NCBI GenBank assembly: GCA_016199425.1
Contig: JACQGT010000598.1
Location: 1 to 5,487 of the forward strand
Length of the DNA stretch: 5,487 bases
Direction of reading: 5' to 3'
Source: Chloroflexota bacterium
GTDB lineage: Bacteria > Chloroflexota > Anaerolineae > Caldilineales > Caldilineaceae
Shown here: positions 5,371 through 5,487 of the stretch, piece by piece
Position numbering within the stretch: the first letter of the stretch is position 1
Layout: each line of letters begins with the position of its first letter
The notes under the pieces: generated by a model
Seen by the model: the letters and a program-made list of their open reading frames with translations, nothing else
Database searches by the model: none
Told to the model about the DNA's origin: nothing
Program-made: the position numbers and the translations under genes

Positions 5371-5487
5371 CCGTAGGTCGGACTGTCAGTCCGACTTACA
5401 AAGAGAGCCGCCCCGTAGATCGGACTGACAGTCCGACCGACAAAGAGAGCCGCCCCGTAGGTCGGACTGTCAGTCCGACTTACAAAG
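5371..5487 (+). repeat. Tandem 42-bp repeats, each with a 27-nt palindrome (array continues beyond window)
   Basis: Units begin at 5371, 5413 and 5455 with an exact 42-bp period; the third is cut by the window end after 33 bases. Units 1 and 3 are identical over those 33 bases. Unit 2 differs from unit 1 at four positions (7, 16, 26, 27). Each has stem GTAGGTCGGACT and its near-complement around a 3-nt loop (stems at 5373-5399, 5415-5441, 5457-5483), followed by an ACAAAGAGAGCCGCC linker. The array ends 18 bases before the cytochrome start codon. The linkers are near-identical, so this is not a CRISPR. It may be a REP/MITE-like family, or regulatory because of its position. Confidence 0.9.

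Noticed and set aside
4117..5376. Plus-strand open frame of 419 codons
   Set aside because: Antisense shadow of the haem-binding region; no domain, no ribosome site, and a composition set by the opposite coding strand.
5371..5487. CRISPR array
   Set aside because: The palindromic units look repeat-like with regular spacing, but the sequences between them are near-identical rather than unique, so they are tandem repeats.

Overview
The window holds two genes, both on the minus strand, plus a compact regulatory gap and a palindromic repeat family. The DNA is GC-rich. The secreted protein ends in a Thr-Pro tract (SPTPTRTPTP) at the window edge and combines a lamin-tail domain, a C39-like fold and calcium repeats. 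The other gene encodes a large multiheme c-type cytochrome lipoprotein. Together these suggest an environmental Chloroflexota bacterium (Anaerolineae or Caldilineae type). This assignment is inferred from protein style only; no marker gene is present.

Layout from high to low coordinates, which is the direction of transcription. Positions 5371-5487 hold nearly three tandem 42-bp units, each carrying a palindrome; the array continues off the window. Positions 5352-2455 encode a 965-residue lipoprotein with 11 CXXCH haem-binding motifs. It is built as a tandem duplication of a cytochrome plus beta-domain module, behind an N-terminal carboxypeptidase-regulatory-like domain. Its stop codon lies inside another copy of the palindromic element (2430-2460), oriented opposite to the upstream array, so the gene is bracketed by outward-pointing copies. 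Positions 2454-2137 form a 318-bp gap with a good sigma-70-type promoter (TAGACA-17-TATGAT), an FNR-like TGAT-N4-ATCA site over its -10, a second dyad touching its -35, and a leader of about 195 nt. Positions 2136-1 encode a secreted protein, open at its C terminus: signal peptide, lamin-tail domain, FN3-like domain, C39-like cysteine peptidase domain, calcium-binding repeats, Thr-Pro linker. This frame has no stop for 712 codons and is easy to overlook because it runs off the window.

Both products are predicted to be exported: one a lipid-anchored electron carrier or redox enzyme, the other a surface or secreted peptidase-like protein. Because the downstream gene has its own promoter, the two are probably not an obligate operon. 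An FNR-like site beside a multiheme cytochrome gene suggests redox or oxygen control, but that is inference. I see no RNA gene, CRISPR array, transposase or plus-strand gene.
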